Positions 28,143-37,830 of a stretch of 64,000 nt of DNA are shown one piece after another. The translations under genes and the position numbers were made by a program. Under the pieces are notes generated by a model. The model did no database searches. It was given only the letters and a program-made list of their open reading frames with translations, and was not told the DNA's origin. Source of the DNA: Azoarcus sp. PA01. GTDB lineage: Bacteria; Pseudomonadota; Gammaproteobacteria; Burkholderiales; Rhodocyclaceae. Numbering within the stretch: the stretch's first letter is position 1; each line of letters opens with the position of its first letter. The DNA lies in contig LARU01000002.1 of assembly GCA_001274695.2 (NCBI GenBank), positions 1,922,001-1,986,000 of the forward strand. The letters run 5' to 3'.

Positions 28143-29150
28143 TCAGGAGGCAGCGAAGACTTCGTCGAGGCTCGCGGCGTCGATCACCCGGTCGGCCCAG
28201 GTTTCGAGTTGCGCGGAGTCGGCGCGGGCGAGGCGGTCGAGCACGTCCTGCGGAAGAGGGCCGAAGCGGCGGGTGAGCTGGCGGCGCAGAATGGTGCCTT
28301 CGCCTTCGATACGGCCTTTCTCCATGCCTTGCTCGATGCCCTTTTCCAAGCCTTTTTGCATGCCCTGTTGCATGCCCTGTTGCATGCCGCGCTCGATTGC
28401 GAGCCGTTCGACGCTGGTCACGTATCGCACTTTCCGTTCTCCTTCAATGTCTTCGATATCCTGCCACAGTTTGGCTTCGAGAGCTTTCGGCAGCCGCATC
28501 ATCCAGTCGAGTACCGCGAACAGGCGCAGAATGCGGCGCGTGTTCCAGTCACGTTCGTAGAGCAGCCGGACGAGCCGGCGTTTGGCCTGGAAGCGGGTGG
28601 CGGGATCGTGGCGGGTCTGGCGGGTCAGCAGGTGGGCCGCCGTGACCAGCGCGAACGGGTTCGGATCCGCGAGCAGGGCGTCTAGCCGCTCGGCGTGGTC
28701 CGTGAGTTTGGCGACCGGGAAGCGGATGCCGGTCTTGCAGCCGAAGGCTTCGACGTGGAAGTGATCAGGTCGCCACCCGGCCTCTTCGTCCGCGAGCACG
28801 GCGAGGCTCGCCACCGGGCGGTCGTAGCGGTCGAAGAGGCGGTAGTTGTAGACGAACATGCGCCTGGCAAAGTCCGCTTCGCGGCTGCCCTGCACCTCGA
28901 CGTGGACGTACACCCATCCTTCGCCGCCGCCGAGGCGAGTGACCCGCACCAGCTTATCGACGAAGCGCCGGCCGAGCTCGGCATCGCGCACGACCTGGCG
29001 AAGTTCCTGATCGAGGAAGACGTGCTCGCAACTCCAGTCGATTTGACGGTCGGCGTCCGGAAAGTAGAACGCGACGAATTCGGGGAAGGCTTCCTCGAGC
29101 GCTTCCTTCCACGGACTGTCGTATTGCTCCGCTTCTGCGGTGACCGTCAT
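28143..29150 (-). CDS. Rpn-family PD-(D/E)XK nuclease / putative transposase-like protein
   Basis: 335 residues. The N-terminal half resembles the Rpn/transposase_31 nuclease fold, with DWSCEHVFLDQELRQVV and the catalytic-type VYVHVEVQGS (E-x-Q motif) followed by RRMFVYNYRLFDRYD. The C-terminal part has a run of four-residue repeats (GMQQ, GMQK, GLEK, GIEQ, GMEK) that correspond to 12-base DNA repeats around 28320-28390, then a DUF4351-like end. Rpn proteins promote RecA-independent recombination in E. coli. No inverted repeats mark it as a mobile element here. Confidence 0.8.
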   Translation of the reverse strand: MTVTAEAEQYDSPWKEALEEAFPEFVAFYFPDADRQIDWSCEHVFLDQELRQVVRDAELGRRFVDKLVRVTRLGGGEGWVYVHVEVQGSREADFARRMFVYNYRLFDRYDRPVASLAVLADEEAGWRPDHFHVEAFGCKTGIRFPVAKLTDHAERLDALLADPNPFALVTAAHLLTRQTRHDPATRFQAKRRLVRLLYERDWNTRRILRLFAVLDWMMRLPKALEAKLWQDIEDIEGERKVRYVTSVERLAIERGMQQGMQQGMQKGLEKGIEQGMEKGRIEGEGTILRRQLTRRFGPLPQDVLDRLARADSAQLETWADRVIDAASLDEVFAAS

Positions 29151-29295
29151 CGTTCAATACTCATCAAGACGAGGGTGTGAATGATATAGACATATTCCGG
29201 ATGGCGTCCATTTCGCTCCGGTACAGGCATTTCCGGCGCCCTGCGCGCAAAACGGCGGAAAACTTTTCGTCGAGCGCCGTAGCGGGGCTTGTCCA

Positions 29296-29311
29296 CCATG
29301 ACGAATGTCAC
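29296..29311 (+). promoter_or_regulatory. Conserved palindromic site 3
   Basis: CCATGACGAATGTCAC, core TGAC-N4-GTCA. It lies 124 bases upstream of the lipoprotein gene at 29435 and 146 bases upstream of the oppositely directed Rpn gene. Confidence 0.6.
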
Positions 29312-29434
29312 ATGGCGTTCTCGCGCTTTTGACCATGGCATGAACCGCCGCGGGGCGGTACGTTCTCTCCTGTCATTTTCTACGCGCCCGCGCCCTCCCG
29401 CCGCGTTTCCCGCTTCCAGACACGGAGAACAATA

Positions 29435-30271
29435 ATGAAAAGGGTTTTCGTCCTCCTGATACCGGCGGCACTGACCGTCGTCGGCTGTGCGTCGCCGGTC
29501 CCCGTTGCGGAGAATTTTCCGCTTTCGTATCAAAAGGTCGCGCGCACTGCGCAGCACTGGGACGTTGTTGCCGACGATGTCGTGGAGCAGACGATGAATG
29601 CGATCGAGGACAACGAGAGCCTCCAGAACAGGCCGCTGCACGTGGCGGCCTCGGAGCGGCGTTCGGCTTTCAATCGCGCCTTCCGAGAATTCCTCATCAC
29701 CCGGCTCGTGGACAGCGGAGCGGACGTCGATGTCTGCAAGGCCGAGCCGTCGAAGGAGGGTTTTGCTGCGGACGGAGCGCAGATCGAAGTCACCTACGAC
29801 ACCCAGGTGGTGAACCACGGCTTGAACTTCCCGGACTACGAGCCGCGACGGTACACATGGCTTGCCGCCGGCGTCGCGGTGATTCACCGGCTCTCGGAGC
29901 TGCACCTCAATTCGGCTGAATCGGTTGGCGCCGGGCTCGCGGGAGGCGCGTTCGCGGACTGGTGGCTGGGGCGTGACGCGAAACCTACGCGCACCGAAAT
30001 TCTCGTCACGACGACGATCGCCGAGAACAACCGCTTCGTGATGCGTCGAAACGACATCTACTACGTGCCTGATGCGGATGCGGATTTGTTCGTACGCTGG
30101 GGCGGGAAACGGAAAACGGAATGCCCCGAACAGTCGCAGATTGCGGCTTCAGATGCGGTGGCGACGGGTGCGCCTGATGAGGCGGAAGTCGAGAATAGCC
30201 GCCGGGAACTGGTTGCGCGGGGAATGCGGCGCATCAACCCGGAGTGGCGAAAGTCGGCCTTCTCTTACTGA
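29435..30271 (+). CDS. Predicted lipoprotein of unknown function
   Basis: 278 residues with a lipoprotein signal ending VVGC. The mature part is polar with one weakly hydrophobic stretch (ESVGAGLAGGAFADWWLG, near residue 175) and no motif I recognise. CGGAGAAC lies before the ATG. It is preceded by conserved palindrome 3 and followed, convergently, by the NarL-type regulator gene 37 bases away. A surface or pilus-related role is only a guess from position. Confidence 0.75.
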   Translation: MKRVFVLLIPAALTVVGCASPVPVAENFPLSYQKVARTAQHWDVVADDVVEQTMNAIEDNESLQNRPLHVAASERRSAFNRAFREFLITRLVDSGADVDVCKAEPSKEGFAADGAQIEVTYDTQVVNHGLNFPDYEPRRYTWLAAGVAVIHRLSELHLNSAESVGAGLAGGAFADWWLGRDAKPTRTEILVTTTIAENNRFVMRRNDIYYVPDADADLFVRWGGKRKTECPEQSQIAASDAVATGAPDEAEVENSRRELVARGMRRINPEWRKSAFSY

Positions 30272-30308
30272 ACCCCGCTTACCGACGCTGCCCCAGGATG
30301 CCCGAGGT

Positions 30309-30992
30309 TCACGAATGCGCCGGCCCGATCCCGTGTTCCTTCGCGTACACGTACAGCTCGAGCCGGCCGCGCAGTTCGAGCTTGTGGTAGATCACGGTGA
30401 GGTGATTGCGCAGCGTGTGCTCGCTGATGCCGAGGTCCTCGGCGAGGACCAGGCTCTTGGCGCCCTTGTGGCGGACCACAGCGGCGATGACTTCGAGTTC
30501 CTTGGGCGTCAGGCTCGAAATCTTCGCGTTGTGCTCGTCGGGCGCCGGCTGTTGCCCGCCTTTGAGCATGTCCATGATGTCGCCGATCAAGGCGCGATTG
30601 ACCCACACGTCGCCTTCGTGGACTTTCTCGATCGCGCGCAGCAACACGTCGACCGGCTCTTCCTTCCGCACGACGCCGCGGGCGCCGGCCATGACGACGC
30701 GGCGATGCGAGTCGGCGTCGCGCGCGCCGGTCAGTACCAGCACGCGGGCGCTGAGGGACTGCTGCAGTTCGGCGAGCGCCGCGGCCGAATCGACGCCACC
30801 CAGATCGAGGTCGAGCACGATGACGTCGGCGTTGCGGCTGTCGGGGTCGGCGAGCAGCTCCGCGATGCTTGTCGCGCTGCCGGCCAGTTGCATGCGCTCG
30901 GCCCCTTCGATCAGGCGCTCGAGCCCCCACAGGGTCGTGCGGTGATCGTCGACGAGGAAGACCCGGATGGCACTTTCGGTGGTGATTATCAT
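30309..30992 (-). CDS. NarL/LuxR-family response regulator
   Basis: 227 residues. Receiver with acidic pair (VFLVDDHRTT), Asp acceptor (VIVLDLDLGGVDS) and Lys in VVRKEEPVD; a C-terminal LuxR helix-turn-helix with SSLTPKELEVIAAVV and LGISEHTLRNHLTVIYHKL. Its ATG overlaps the stop of the sensor kinase gene as ATGA, so it is the cognate partner. By position it is a good candidate regulator of the tad operon and of the conserved palindromes, which is inference. Confidence 0.9.
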   Translation of the reverse strand: MIITTESAIRVFLVDDHRTTLWGLERLIEGAERMQLAGSATSIAELLADPDSRNADVIVLDLDLGGVDSAAALAELQQSLSARVLVLTGARDADSHRRVVMAGARGVVRKEEPVDVLLRAIEKVHEGDVWVNRALIGDIMDMLKGGQQPAPDEHNAKISSLTPKELEVIAAVVRHKGAKSLVLAEDLGISEHTLRNHLTVIYHKLELRGRLELYVYAKEHGIGPAHS

Positions 30993-32704
30993 GGTTGGCC
31001 GTGCTCGCGAGGTGCTGGGATGGAGATGATTAGATCAGTCAGGCCGGGCCGCTGTCGCTCGACGACTGCACGGCCGTGGAGCGATTCGGCGCGTTCGACG
31101 ATCGAGCGCGGGATGAACGGCGGGGGAGGGTCGTGCGGGTCGTGCGCGTTCGTGATGCGCAGCGAACAGGCGCCGGCGTGTGCTGAGACGGTGATTTCGG
31201 CACGGCTCGCATCGGTATGCCGGCGGATGTTCGTCAGCGCTTCGCCGACCATCGGGAAAATCGCTGCGGCAAGACTGCGGCGCACCGGCAGTTCGCCTTC
31301 GCAATACACCGCCACTTCGATCCCGAACAGTTCGGAGAACCGCTTGGCCTGCCGCCGCAGCGCCGGAGCGAGCGCATCGTCGGCGCCACATGCGCCCGCC
31401 CGCATGTCCGTCACGAGCTCGCGCAAATTGTGCAGCTCGCTGATCGCGACGTCCTTCAGCGCGTGGATGTCGCGGTGCAGCGGGTTGTCGGCGGCGGCCT
31501 TGCGCGCGAGCGCTTCGATGCCGTATTTCAGGCCGAGGTAGGGCTGGATCGCGGTGTCATGGAGATCGCGGCCGATGCGCGCGCGTTCGGTCGCCATCGC
31601 GGCTTCGGTGAGCCGCTCCAGCAGGCCGGCGTTTTCGATGACTGGCGCGAGCTGCTCCATCACTCCGTACAGCAGCTCGGCGTCGCGCGCGCGGTAGCGC
31701 CGGCGCCGCGACTCGAGCAGCAGCCGGCACGGGTGCGGCGCACGGCGACAAATCGGCGTCGCGATCATCGAGTTCGCGTCAAGGAGTGCGGCGAGCTGTT
31801 CGGCCGCGGGCCGCGCAGCGCTGCTCGACACTCTGCTTTCGACGTCGAAGCCGCTGTGATGACGCAGCGGGAGGCGTCCGAACAGATGGCCGAGATGATG
31901 CACGGCCGCGACGTCGGACGGCAGGCCGCCGAGCGCCTCGACGAAGCTCGCATGCAGCTCGCCCGACCGCTCGTTCACGTTGCCGCTGGCGTCGCAATCG
32001 AACAGGCGCGGCTCGCTGTCCGGGAGCCACAGCAGAATCAGCCCCCGATCGGCCGCGAAATGGTGCGTGAGCGTGCGCAGCGTCGTCTCCGCGACGCGCC
32101 GGACGCCGAGGCGCGGGTCCACCTGCCCGAGCAGGCGGTCAGCGATCGTCAGCTGCTCGTTCATCTGCACGCCGGCTCGCGCGAGACCGGCCACGAGAGG
32201 GCCGAGAACGAGAAGCGACAGCGGCTGCAGCATCGCGCCCTGCCACGGAATGGCACCATGACCGCTGTGGAGGATCAACTGGGTTGCGGCGACTGCGGCG
32301 GCGAACAGCGAAACCAGCAGGCCGGAGACGAAGCCGAAGCTCAGCGACGCGAACAGGACCGGAAAGAGCAGCAGCAGGATGAACAGGCTGCTTTGCGCCT
32401 CGGCGAGCCACGCGAAAAGCAGGATCCACGCCGCATCGACCCACGGCGTGACGCGCGGCAGAACCGGACGATTGCCGCTGGTTTCCACCCAGCACAGCCA
32501 AGCTGCATAGGCGGCGTAGCCCGAGGCCGCGAGCGCGGCGGGCGTGCGTCCCGCGCCCGACAGCGAGAGGGCTTGCGTTGCGGCGACGATCGCGACAATG
32601 ACGCGGATGTTCGCAAGAATCCGTCGCAGTTCCGGGTTCAGGTTCAGTCCGGCGTTTGCGACGCGAGGCGGGCGCACCGCCGGGATGGCGTTGCTGAGGT
32701 CCAT
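30989..32704 (-). CDS. Membrane sensor histidine kinase, HPK7 type, with degenerate ATP lid
   Basis: 571 residues from ATG 32704. Residues about 30-190 contain six or so hydrophobic helices, then a GAF-like region, an H-box [20 protein letters not shown] (HisKA_3) and an N-box [18 protein letters not shown]. The DxGxG box that normally follows is replaced by [19 protein letters not shown], and the G2 glycine stretch is missing, so ATP binding or kinase activity may be altered. It is coupled by a 4-base overlap to the NarL-type regulator. Confidence 0.85.
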   Translation of the reverse strand: MDLSNAIPAVRPPRVANAGLNLNPELRRILANIRVIVAIVAATQALSLSGAGRTPAALAASGYAAYAAWLCWVETSGNRPVLPRVTPWVDAAWILLFAWLAEAQSSLFILLLLFPVLFASLSFGFVSGLLVSLFAAAVAATQLILHSGHGAIPWQGAMLQPLSLLVLGPLVAGLARAGVQMNEQLTIADRLLGQVDPRLGVRRVAETTLRTLTHHFAADRGLILLWLPDSEPRLFDCDASGNVNERSGELHASFVEALGGLPSDVAAVHHLGHLFGRLPLRHHSGFDVESRVSSSAARPAAEQLAALLDANSMIATPICRRAPHPCRLLLESRRRRYRARDAELLYGVMEQLAPVIENAGLLERLTEAAMATERARIGRDLHDTAIQPYLGLKYGIEALARKAAADNPLHRDIHALKDVAISELHNLRELVTDMRAGACGADDALAPALRRQAKRFSELFGIEVAVYCEGELPVRRSLAAAIFPMVGEALTNIRRHTDASRAEITVSAHAGACSLRITNAHDPHDPPPPFIPRSIVERAESLHGRAVVERQRPGLTDLIISIPAPREHGQP

Positions 32705-32766
32705 CGTTGGCGTTCTCCGTTCGGTCGGCGCGCTTTCCGCGCGTCGGTCAGGAGCCACTGCTCCGT

Positions 32767-32800
32767 CGGCCGAATGCCAGAATATTAAGGCATTCGGCCG
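32767..32800. promoter_or_regulatory. Perfect inverted repeat between sensor kinase and fumC
   Basis: Arms CGGCCGAATGCC and GGCATTCGGCCG (12 bp each, no mismatch) flank a 10-base AT-rich centre. It is located 63 bases upstream of the kinase start and 107 bases upstream of fumC. There is no U-run, so an operator or 5'-leader hairpin is more likely than a terminator. Confidence 0.5.
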
Positions 32801-32906
32801 TTGCATATCTTTACAAATATCACAATCGGGAAATGGTCCTGCTGTTGGGGAATCCCTGCCGGCGGTGCGCGTCCAACCGCGCGAGGCCGGGAAGCGGCGG
32901 GAGACG

Positions 32907-34307
32907 ATGATGAACACACGTACCGAAACCGATTCGATGGGGCCGGTCGAAGTCGCGGCGGACCGTTACTGGGGCGCCCAGACTGAACGCTCGGTCGCGC
33001 ATTTCCCGATCGGCACCGAGCGCTTTCGCTGGGGGCGCGCGATGATCCGCGCGCTGGGGGTCCTGAAGAAAGCGGCGGCGCGGGCAAATGCGGAACTCGG
33101 CGAATTGCCCGCCGACGTCGCGGCGCTAATCGAGCGCGCCGCCGACGAAGTCATCGACGGCACGCTCGACGCGCACTTTCCGCTCGTCGTGTTCCAGACG
33201 GGCTCCGGCACGCAGTCGAACATGAACGCGAACGAGGTCATCGCGAACCGGGCGATCGAACTCGCCGGGGGCGAGCTCGGTTCGAAGCGTCCGGTGCATC
33301 CGAACGACCACGTGAACCGCGGCCAGTCGTCGAACGACACGTTCCCCACTGCGATGCACATCGCGACGGTCGAACAGCTGCACGACCGCCTGCTGCCGGC
33401 GGTGGGACGGCTGCGCGGCACGCTCGCCGACAAGGCGAAGGAATTCAGCGACGTCGTCAAGACCGGACGCACGCATCTGCAGGATGCGACGCCGGTCACG
33501 CTCGGGCAGGAGATCGGCGCGTGGGTCGCACAGATCGATTTCGGCCTCGCCGCGGTCGAAAGCACGCTGCCGGGACTGTACGACTTGGCGATCGGCGGCA
33601 CCGCGGTCGGCACCGGGCTCAACGCGCATCCGCGCTTCGGCGACCGCGCCGCCGCCGAGATCGCCGCGCTGACCGGACGCCCGTTCCGCAGCGCGCCGGA
33701 CCGCTTCTTCGCCCTGGCCGCGCACGACGCGCTGGTGCAGGCGTCGGCGGCGCTGCGCACGCTCGCCGGCGGCCTGATGAAGATGGCGAACGACGTGCGC
33801 TGGCTCGCGAGCGGGCCGCGCTGCGGCATCGGCGAACTGACGATTCCCGAGAACGAGCCGGGGTCGTCGATCATGCCGGGGAAAGTCAACCCGACGCAGT
33901 GCGAAGCGCTGACGATGGTGTGCGTGCAGGTGTTCGGCAACGACGCGGCCGTCGCGCTCGCCGGCACGCAGGGGAATTTCCAGCTGAATGTCTACAAGCC
34001 GGTGATGGCGCACAACGTGCTGGAGAGCATCGCGCTGCTCGCCGACAGCTGCGACGCGTTCGACGCGCACTGCGCGCGCGGCCTGCTGCCGAACCTGCCG
34101 CGCATCCGCGAGAATCTCGAAAAGAACCTGATGCTCGTGACCGCGCTGAACCGCCAGATCGGCTACGACCGCGCCGCCGAGATCGCAAAAAAGGCGCATC
34201 AGGAAGGCCTGTCGCTGCGCGACGCGGCGCTCGCGTCGGGCTACGTCCGCGCCGAGGAGTTCGATCTGTGGGTCGACGCGGAGGCGATGACGCGTCCCGG
34301 CGGGTAG
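32907..34307 (+). CDS. fumC: Class II fumarate hydratase
   Basis: 466 residues from ATG 32907, preceded by GGGAG. The class II signature [13 protein letters not shown] is present, with the substrate segments [18 protein letters not shown] and [17 protein letters not shown]. It interconverts fumarate and malate in the TCA cycle without an iron-sulfur cluster. It is followed by a repeat element and, beyond it, the convergent GntR gene; it may handle succinate-derived carbon from the methylmalonyl-CoA block next door. Confidence 0.96.
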   Translation: MMNTRTETDSMGPVEVAADRYWGAQTERSVAHFPIGTERFRWGRAMIRALGVLKKAAARANAELGELPADVAALIERAADEVIDGTLDAHFPLVVFQTGSGTQSNMNANEVIANRAIELAGGELGSKRPVHPNDHVNRGQSSNDTFPTAMHIATVEQLHDRLLPAVGRLRGTLADKAKEFSDVVKTGRTHLQDATPVTLGQEIGAWVAQIDFGLAAVESTLPGLYDLAIGGTAVGTGLNAHPRFGDRAAAEIAALTGRPFRSAPDRFFALAAHDALVQASAALRTLAGGLMKMANDVRWLASGPRCGIGELTIPENEPGSSIMPGKVNPTQCEALTMVCVQVFGNDAAVALAGTQGNFQLNVYKPVMAHNVLESIALLADSCDAFDAHCARGLLPNLPRIRENLEKNLMLVTALNRQIGYDRAAEIAKKAHQEGLSLRDAALASGYVRAEEFDLWVDAEAMTRPGG

Positions 34308-34310
34308 TAA

Positions 34311-34427
34311 CCGGAAGTTTAATTACAACCGTTCGTCCTGAGCCCTTCGACTTCGCTCAGGACAGGCTTGTCGAAGGGCGCTGCCCGGGCTTCGACAGGC
34401 TCGGCCCGAACCGGATTTGCGTGCCGG
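34311..34427. repeat. Short palindromic element, copy B
   Basis: Has the same core units (ACAACCGTTCGTCCTGAGC, GTCGAAGGGCGC and GGCCCGAACCGG) but more diverged ends than the other copies. It contains an extra internal hairpin, CCTGAGC paired with GCTCAGG. It lies just after fumC. Confidence 0.7.
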
Positions 34428-34470
34428 GCGGGTGTAATGCGGCGAACGCAATGACGGGGAAGCGTGTCGC

Positions 34471-35142
34471 TCAAGCGACCTTGTTTTTCGCCTTCGCGAT
34501 CCGCGCGAGGGCGGCGCGTCCGCTGTCGATATGGGTGCGCATCAGCAACTCGGCCCGCTCCGCATCGCGTTCGGCGAGTGCGGCGAGGATGTCGCGGTGC
34601 TCGGCGAGCGACTGTTCGAGCCGCCCTTCGCTGAACAGCGAGTGGTGGCGCGACAGCTTGATGACTTTGCGCAGGTCCTCGATGACCTGCAGCAGCCAGC
34701 GGTTGTCGGTGATTTTCTGCAGCGCCTGGTGGAACGCCTGGTTCGCTTCGAAATAGCCGTCGATGTCGCCGCCGCCGGCGGCTTTTTCCAGTTTTTCGTG
34801 GATTTTCCGCAGCCGGTCGAGATCGGCGTCGGTCGCCTTGCGCGCGGAGATATGCGCGCACTGGCCTTCGAGGAGCGCCATGACGGTGAAAATCTCGTCG
34901 AGATCGCGCTCCGAGATTTCGGTCACGTAGCAGCCGCGGCGCGGCTTGAGCGTGACGAGCCCTTCCGACGCGAGCACTTTCAGCGCTTCGCGCAACGGCG
35001 TGCGGGAGATGCCGTAGTCGTCGGCCAGCGCCTGCTCGTCCACCCACGTGCCGGGGGCGAGATCGTGCGAATAGATGCGCTGGCGAAGCCGCTCGGCGAC
35101 CTCCTGGTAGAGGGCGAGCGGAGCGATGCGGGAGGCGGTCAT
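34471..35142 (-). CDS. GntR-family transcriptional regulator, FadR/FCD subfamily
   Basis: 223 residues from ATG 35142. N-terminal winged helix ([20 protein letters not shown], then [20 protein letters not shown]) and a C-terminal FCD ligand domain with metal-binding style residues ([11 protein letters not shown], then [11 protein letters not shown]). Such regulators respond to acyl-CoA or organic acids. It diverges from the methylmalonyl-CoA mutase gene, and its promoter overlaps the divergent one, so it probably controls that operon and itself. Confidence 0.88.
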   Translation of the reverse strand: MTASRIAPLALYQEVAERLRQRIYSHDLAPGTWVDEQALADDYGISRTPLREALKVLASEGLVTLKPRRGCYVTEISERDLDEIFTVMALLEGQCAHISARKATDADLDRLRKIHEKLEKAAGGGDIDGYFEANQAFHQALQKITDNRWLLQVIEDLRKVIKLSRHHSLFSEGRLEQSLAEHRDILAALAERDAERAELLMRTHIDSGRAALARIAKAKNKVA

Positions 35143-35195
35143 AAGCGGTTCATTGCAGAGGTGGGGGCGCTTCCGGCAGCCGCGGCATGCGGAAG

Positions 35196-35225
35196 TTGCA
35201 TTCATAATTATGGATAAAGTATTAT
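35196..35225 (+). promoter_or_regulatory. Promoter toward methylmalonyl-CoA mutase, with internal palindrome
   Basis: TTGCAT (35196-35201), 18-base spacer, TATTAT (35220-35225). The palindrome CATAATTATG (35203-35212) lies inside the spacer and is a likely operator for the adjacent GntR protein. The leader to the ATG at 35588 is about 355 bases and contains a repeat element. Confidence 0.55.
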
Positions 35226-35246
35226 TCGCTGGTCGGCACAAGTCAA
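35219..35246 (-). promoter_or_regulatory. Promoter toward the GntR gene, overlapping the divergent promoter
   Basis: On the minus strand TTGACT (35241-35246), 16-base spacer, TAATAC (35219-35224). Its -10 overlaps the -10 of the opposite promoter, so the two transcripts should compete. Confidence 0.55.
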
Positions 35247-35407
35247 CTTCCGGCGCGCGACCTGGCATGGGAGTGCCAAGGGTTCAGGAATGGGCTGAAC
35301 CTGCGGCAAGGGAAGGGAGAGCGCTACGTCGCAGCGCCGGAGCGTCGGCGGCCGCCCGCGGGTCCGTTCCGCGGGCGGTCTCGTCGCCGCCAGCTATTAA
35401 GGCAAGG

Positions 35408-35476
35408 CGGCAATCAAATTCAACCGTTCGCCCTGAGCTTGGCGCAGGGCGTTGCCCGAACGGTATTTGGTTGCCG
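35408..35476. repeat. Short palindromic element, copy C (shortest)
   Basis: 69 bases from CGGCAATCAAATTCAACCGT to CGAACGGTATTTGGTTGCCG, terminal inverted repeats with a single central unit. It lies in the leader of the mutase operon. The rest of 35143-35587 holds the divergent promoters and a small hairpin near 35511, with no gene evident. Confidence 0.8.
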
Positions 35477-35587
35477 GTAAATATCGTTGTGGGCGCGGTT
35501 CTGGTTTTCATCGGGTTTCGACCCGGTTCGCGTTTTACCGAATATCGCACGGCCGCTTTTCGCGGCTCTGAACAGAGAGGGTTTGTC

Positions 35588-37768
35588 ATGTCGAACGCCA
35601 AAATGCCGGCGTACCCGCAGCCGGATATGGATGCCTGGAAGAAGGCCGCGGCGAAGCACGCGCCCGACGGCGACATCGAGAAGCTGAACTGGATCACCCC
35701 CGAGGGGATCGCGGTGAAGCCGCTGTATACGAAGGCGGATACTGCCAAGTTGCTGCACACCGACACGCTGCCCGGTTTCGAGCCTTTCCTGCGCGGGCCG
35801 CAGCCGACGATGTACGCGGTCAAGCCGTGGACGATCCGCCAGTACGCGGGCTTCTCGACGGCCGAGGAATCCAACGCGTTCTACCGCAAGGCGCTCGCTG
35901 CCGGCGGGCAAGGCGTGTCGGTCGCGTTCGATCTCGCGACGCACCGCGGCTACGACTCGGATCATCCGCGCGTCACCGGCGACGTCGGCAAGGCCGGGGT
36001 CGCGATCGACTCGGTCGAAGACATGAAAATCCTCTTCGACAGCATTCCGCTCGACAAGGTGTCGGTGTCGATGACGATGAACGGCGCGGTGCTGCCGATC
36101 CTCGCCGGCTACATCGTCGCCGCCGAAGAGCAGGGCGTTTCGCAGGACAAGCTCTCCGGGACCATCCAGAACGACATCCTCAAGGAGTTCATGGTCCGCA
36201 ATACCTATATCTATCCGCCGACGCCGTCGATGAAGATCATCGCCGACATTTTCGGCTACACCGCGCAGCACATGCCGAAGTTCAACTCGATCTCGATCTC
36301 CGGCTATCACATCCAGGAAGCGGGCGCGAACCAGGCGATCGAGCTCGCATTCACGCTCGCTGACGGTCTGGAATACGTGCGCACCGGCATCGCGAGCGGC
36401 ATGGACGTCGATGCGTTCGCCGGCCGGCTGTCGTTCTTCTGGGCGGTCGGGATGAACTTCTATCTCGAAGTCGCGAAGATGCGCGCCGCGCGCCTGTTGT
36501 GGTGGCGGATCATGAAAGGCTTCAACCCCAAGAGCGCGAAATCGATGATGCTGCGCACGCACTCGCAGACGTCGGGCTGGTCGCTGACCGAGCAGGATCC
36601 GTACAACAACGTCGTGCGCACGACGATCGAGGCGATGGCGGCGGTGTTCGGCGGCACGCAGTCGCTGCACACGAATGCGCTCGACGAAGCGATCGCGCTG
36701 CCGACCGAGTTCTCGGCTCGGATCGCGCGCAACACGCAGATCATCATCCAGGAAGAGACGCACATCTGTAACGTCGTCGATCCGTGGGCAGGCTCCTACA
36801 TGATGGAGAAGCTCACGCAGGACATGGCCGACAGCGCGTGGAGCCTGATCGAGGAAATCGAGGCGATGGGCGGCATGACGAAAGCGGTCGAGTCGGGCTG
36901 GGCGAAGATGAAAGTCGAGGAATGCGCCGCCGAGAAGCAGGCGCGCATCGACTCCGGCAAGGACGTCATCGTCGGCGTGAACAAGTACAAGCTCGCGAAA
37001 GAAGACCCGATCGAGATCCTCGACATCGACAACCATGCGGTGCGCGATTCGCAGATCGCGCGGCTGAAGAGAATCCGCGCGACGCGCGACGCGGCGGCGG
37101 TGCAGGCGGCGCTCGACGCGCTGACCGCGTGCGCCGAAGCCGGCCAGAACGGCAGCCGCGAAGGCAACCTGCTCGACCTCGCGGTGAAGGCGATGCGCGT
37201 GCGCGCGACCGTCGGCGAAGTGTCGGACGCGCTCGAGAAAGTGTTCGGCCGCTACCGCGCGAACCCGCAGGCGGTGTCCGGCGTGTATGGCGCCGTCGTC
37301 GAGAACGATGCCGACTGGCAGGCGCTGAAAGCCGACATCGAAGCGTTCGTCGCCGAGGAAGGTCGGCGTCCGCGCATCATGATCGCGAAGCTCGGCCAGG
37401 ACGGCCACGACCGCGGCGCGAAAGTCGTCGCGTCGGCGTTCGCCGACCTCGGCTTCGACATCGACATCGGCCCGCTTTTCCAGACGCCGGAAGAAGCTGC
37501 GCGCCACGCGGTCGAGAACGACGTCCACGCCATCGGCTGCTCGAGCCTCGCCGCCGGCCACAAGACCCTCGTGCCGGAAATCATCAACGGGCTGAAGCAG
37601 CTCGGCGCCGACGACATCGTCGTCTTCGTCGGCGGCGTGATTCCGGCGCAGGACTACGACGGGCTGTACGCCGCCGGCGCGAAAGGCATTTTCGGCCCGG
37701 GCACGCCGATCCAGACCGCGGCGCGCGAAGTGCTGAAGCAGATCCGCGCCGCGCGCGCCACCACGTGA
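35588..37768 (+). CDS. scpA: Methylmalonyl-CoA mutase, single-chain
   Basis: 726 residues from ATG 35588 (GAGAGGG upstream). The N-terminal TIM-barrel part has the substrate segment [20 protein letters not shown] and [16 protein letters not shown]. The C-terminal B12 domain has [10 protein letters not shown] with the cobalt-ligating His (near residue 607), then SSLAAGH and VGGVIPAQD. It converts (R)-methylmalonyl-CoA to succinyl-CoA, the last step from propionyl-CoA. It keeps the Tyr and Arg (MVRNTYIY) expected for methylmalonyl rather than isobutyryl substrate. It is followed by meaB, pccB and pccA on the same strand. Confidence 0.96.
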   Translation: MSNAKMPAYPQPDMDAWKKAAAKHAPDGDIEKLNWITPEGIAVKPLYTKADTAKLLHTDTLPGFEPFLRGPQPTMYAVKPWTIRQYAGFSTAEESNAFYRKALAAGGQGVSVAFDLATHRGYDSDHPRVTGDVGKAGVAIDSVEDMKILFDSIPLDKVSVSMTMNGAVLPILAGYIVAAEEQGVSQDKLSGTIQNDILKEFMVRNTYIYPPTPSMKIIADIFGYTAQHMPKFNSISISGYHIQEAGANQAIELAFTLADGLEYVRTGIASGMDVDAFAGRLSFFWAVGMNFYLEVAKMRAARLLWWRIMKGFNPKSAKSMMLRTHSQTSGWSLTEQDPYNNVVRTTIEAMAAVFGGTQSLHTNALDEAIALPTEFSARIARNTQIIIQEETHICNVVDPWAGSYMMEKLTQDMADSAWSLIEEIEAMGGMTKAVESGWAKMKVEECAAEKQARIDSGKDVIVGVNKYKLAKEDPIEILDIDNHAVRDSQIARLKRIRATRDAAAVQAALDALTACAEAGQNGSREGNLLDLAVKAMRVRATVGEVSDALEKVFGRYRANPQAVSGVYGAVVENDADWQALKADIEAFVAEEGRRPRIMIAKLGQDGHDRGAKVVASAFADLGFDIDIGPLFQTPEEAARHAVENDVHAIGCSSLAAGHKTLVPEIINGLKQLGADDIVVFVGGVIPAQDYDGLYAAGAKGIFGPGTPIQTAAREVLKQIRAARATT

Positions 37769-37830
37769 TTGCGGGCGAGAGCGGCTGCTCCGGCGGAACC
37801 CTGGCGCGAAGCGCGGCAGCCGACGTATCG

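Noticed and set aside
28143..29150. Rpn gene as an insertion sequence
   Set aside because: No flanking inverted repeats or target duplication were found, and Rpn genes are often resident chromosomal genes.
35420..37561. 713-codon minus-strand frame opposite the methylmalonyl-CoA mutase
   Set aside because: It mirrors the mutase coding sequence, is full of Arg, Asp and His, and has no recognisable domain. The mutase frame has all family motifs.
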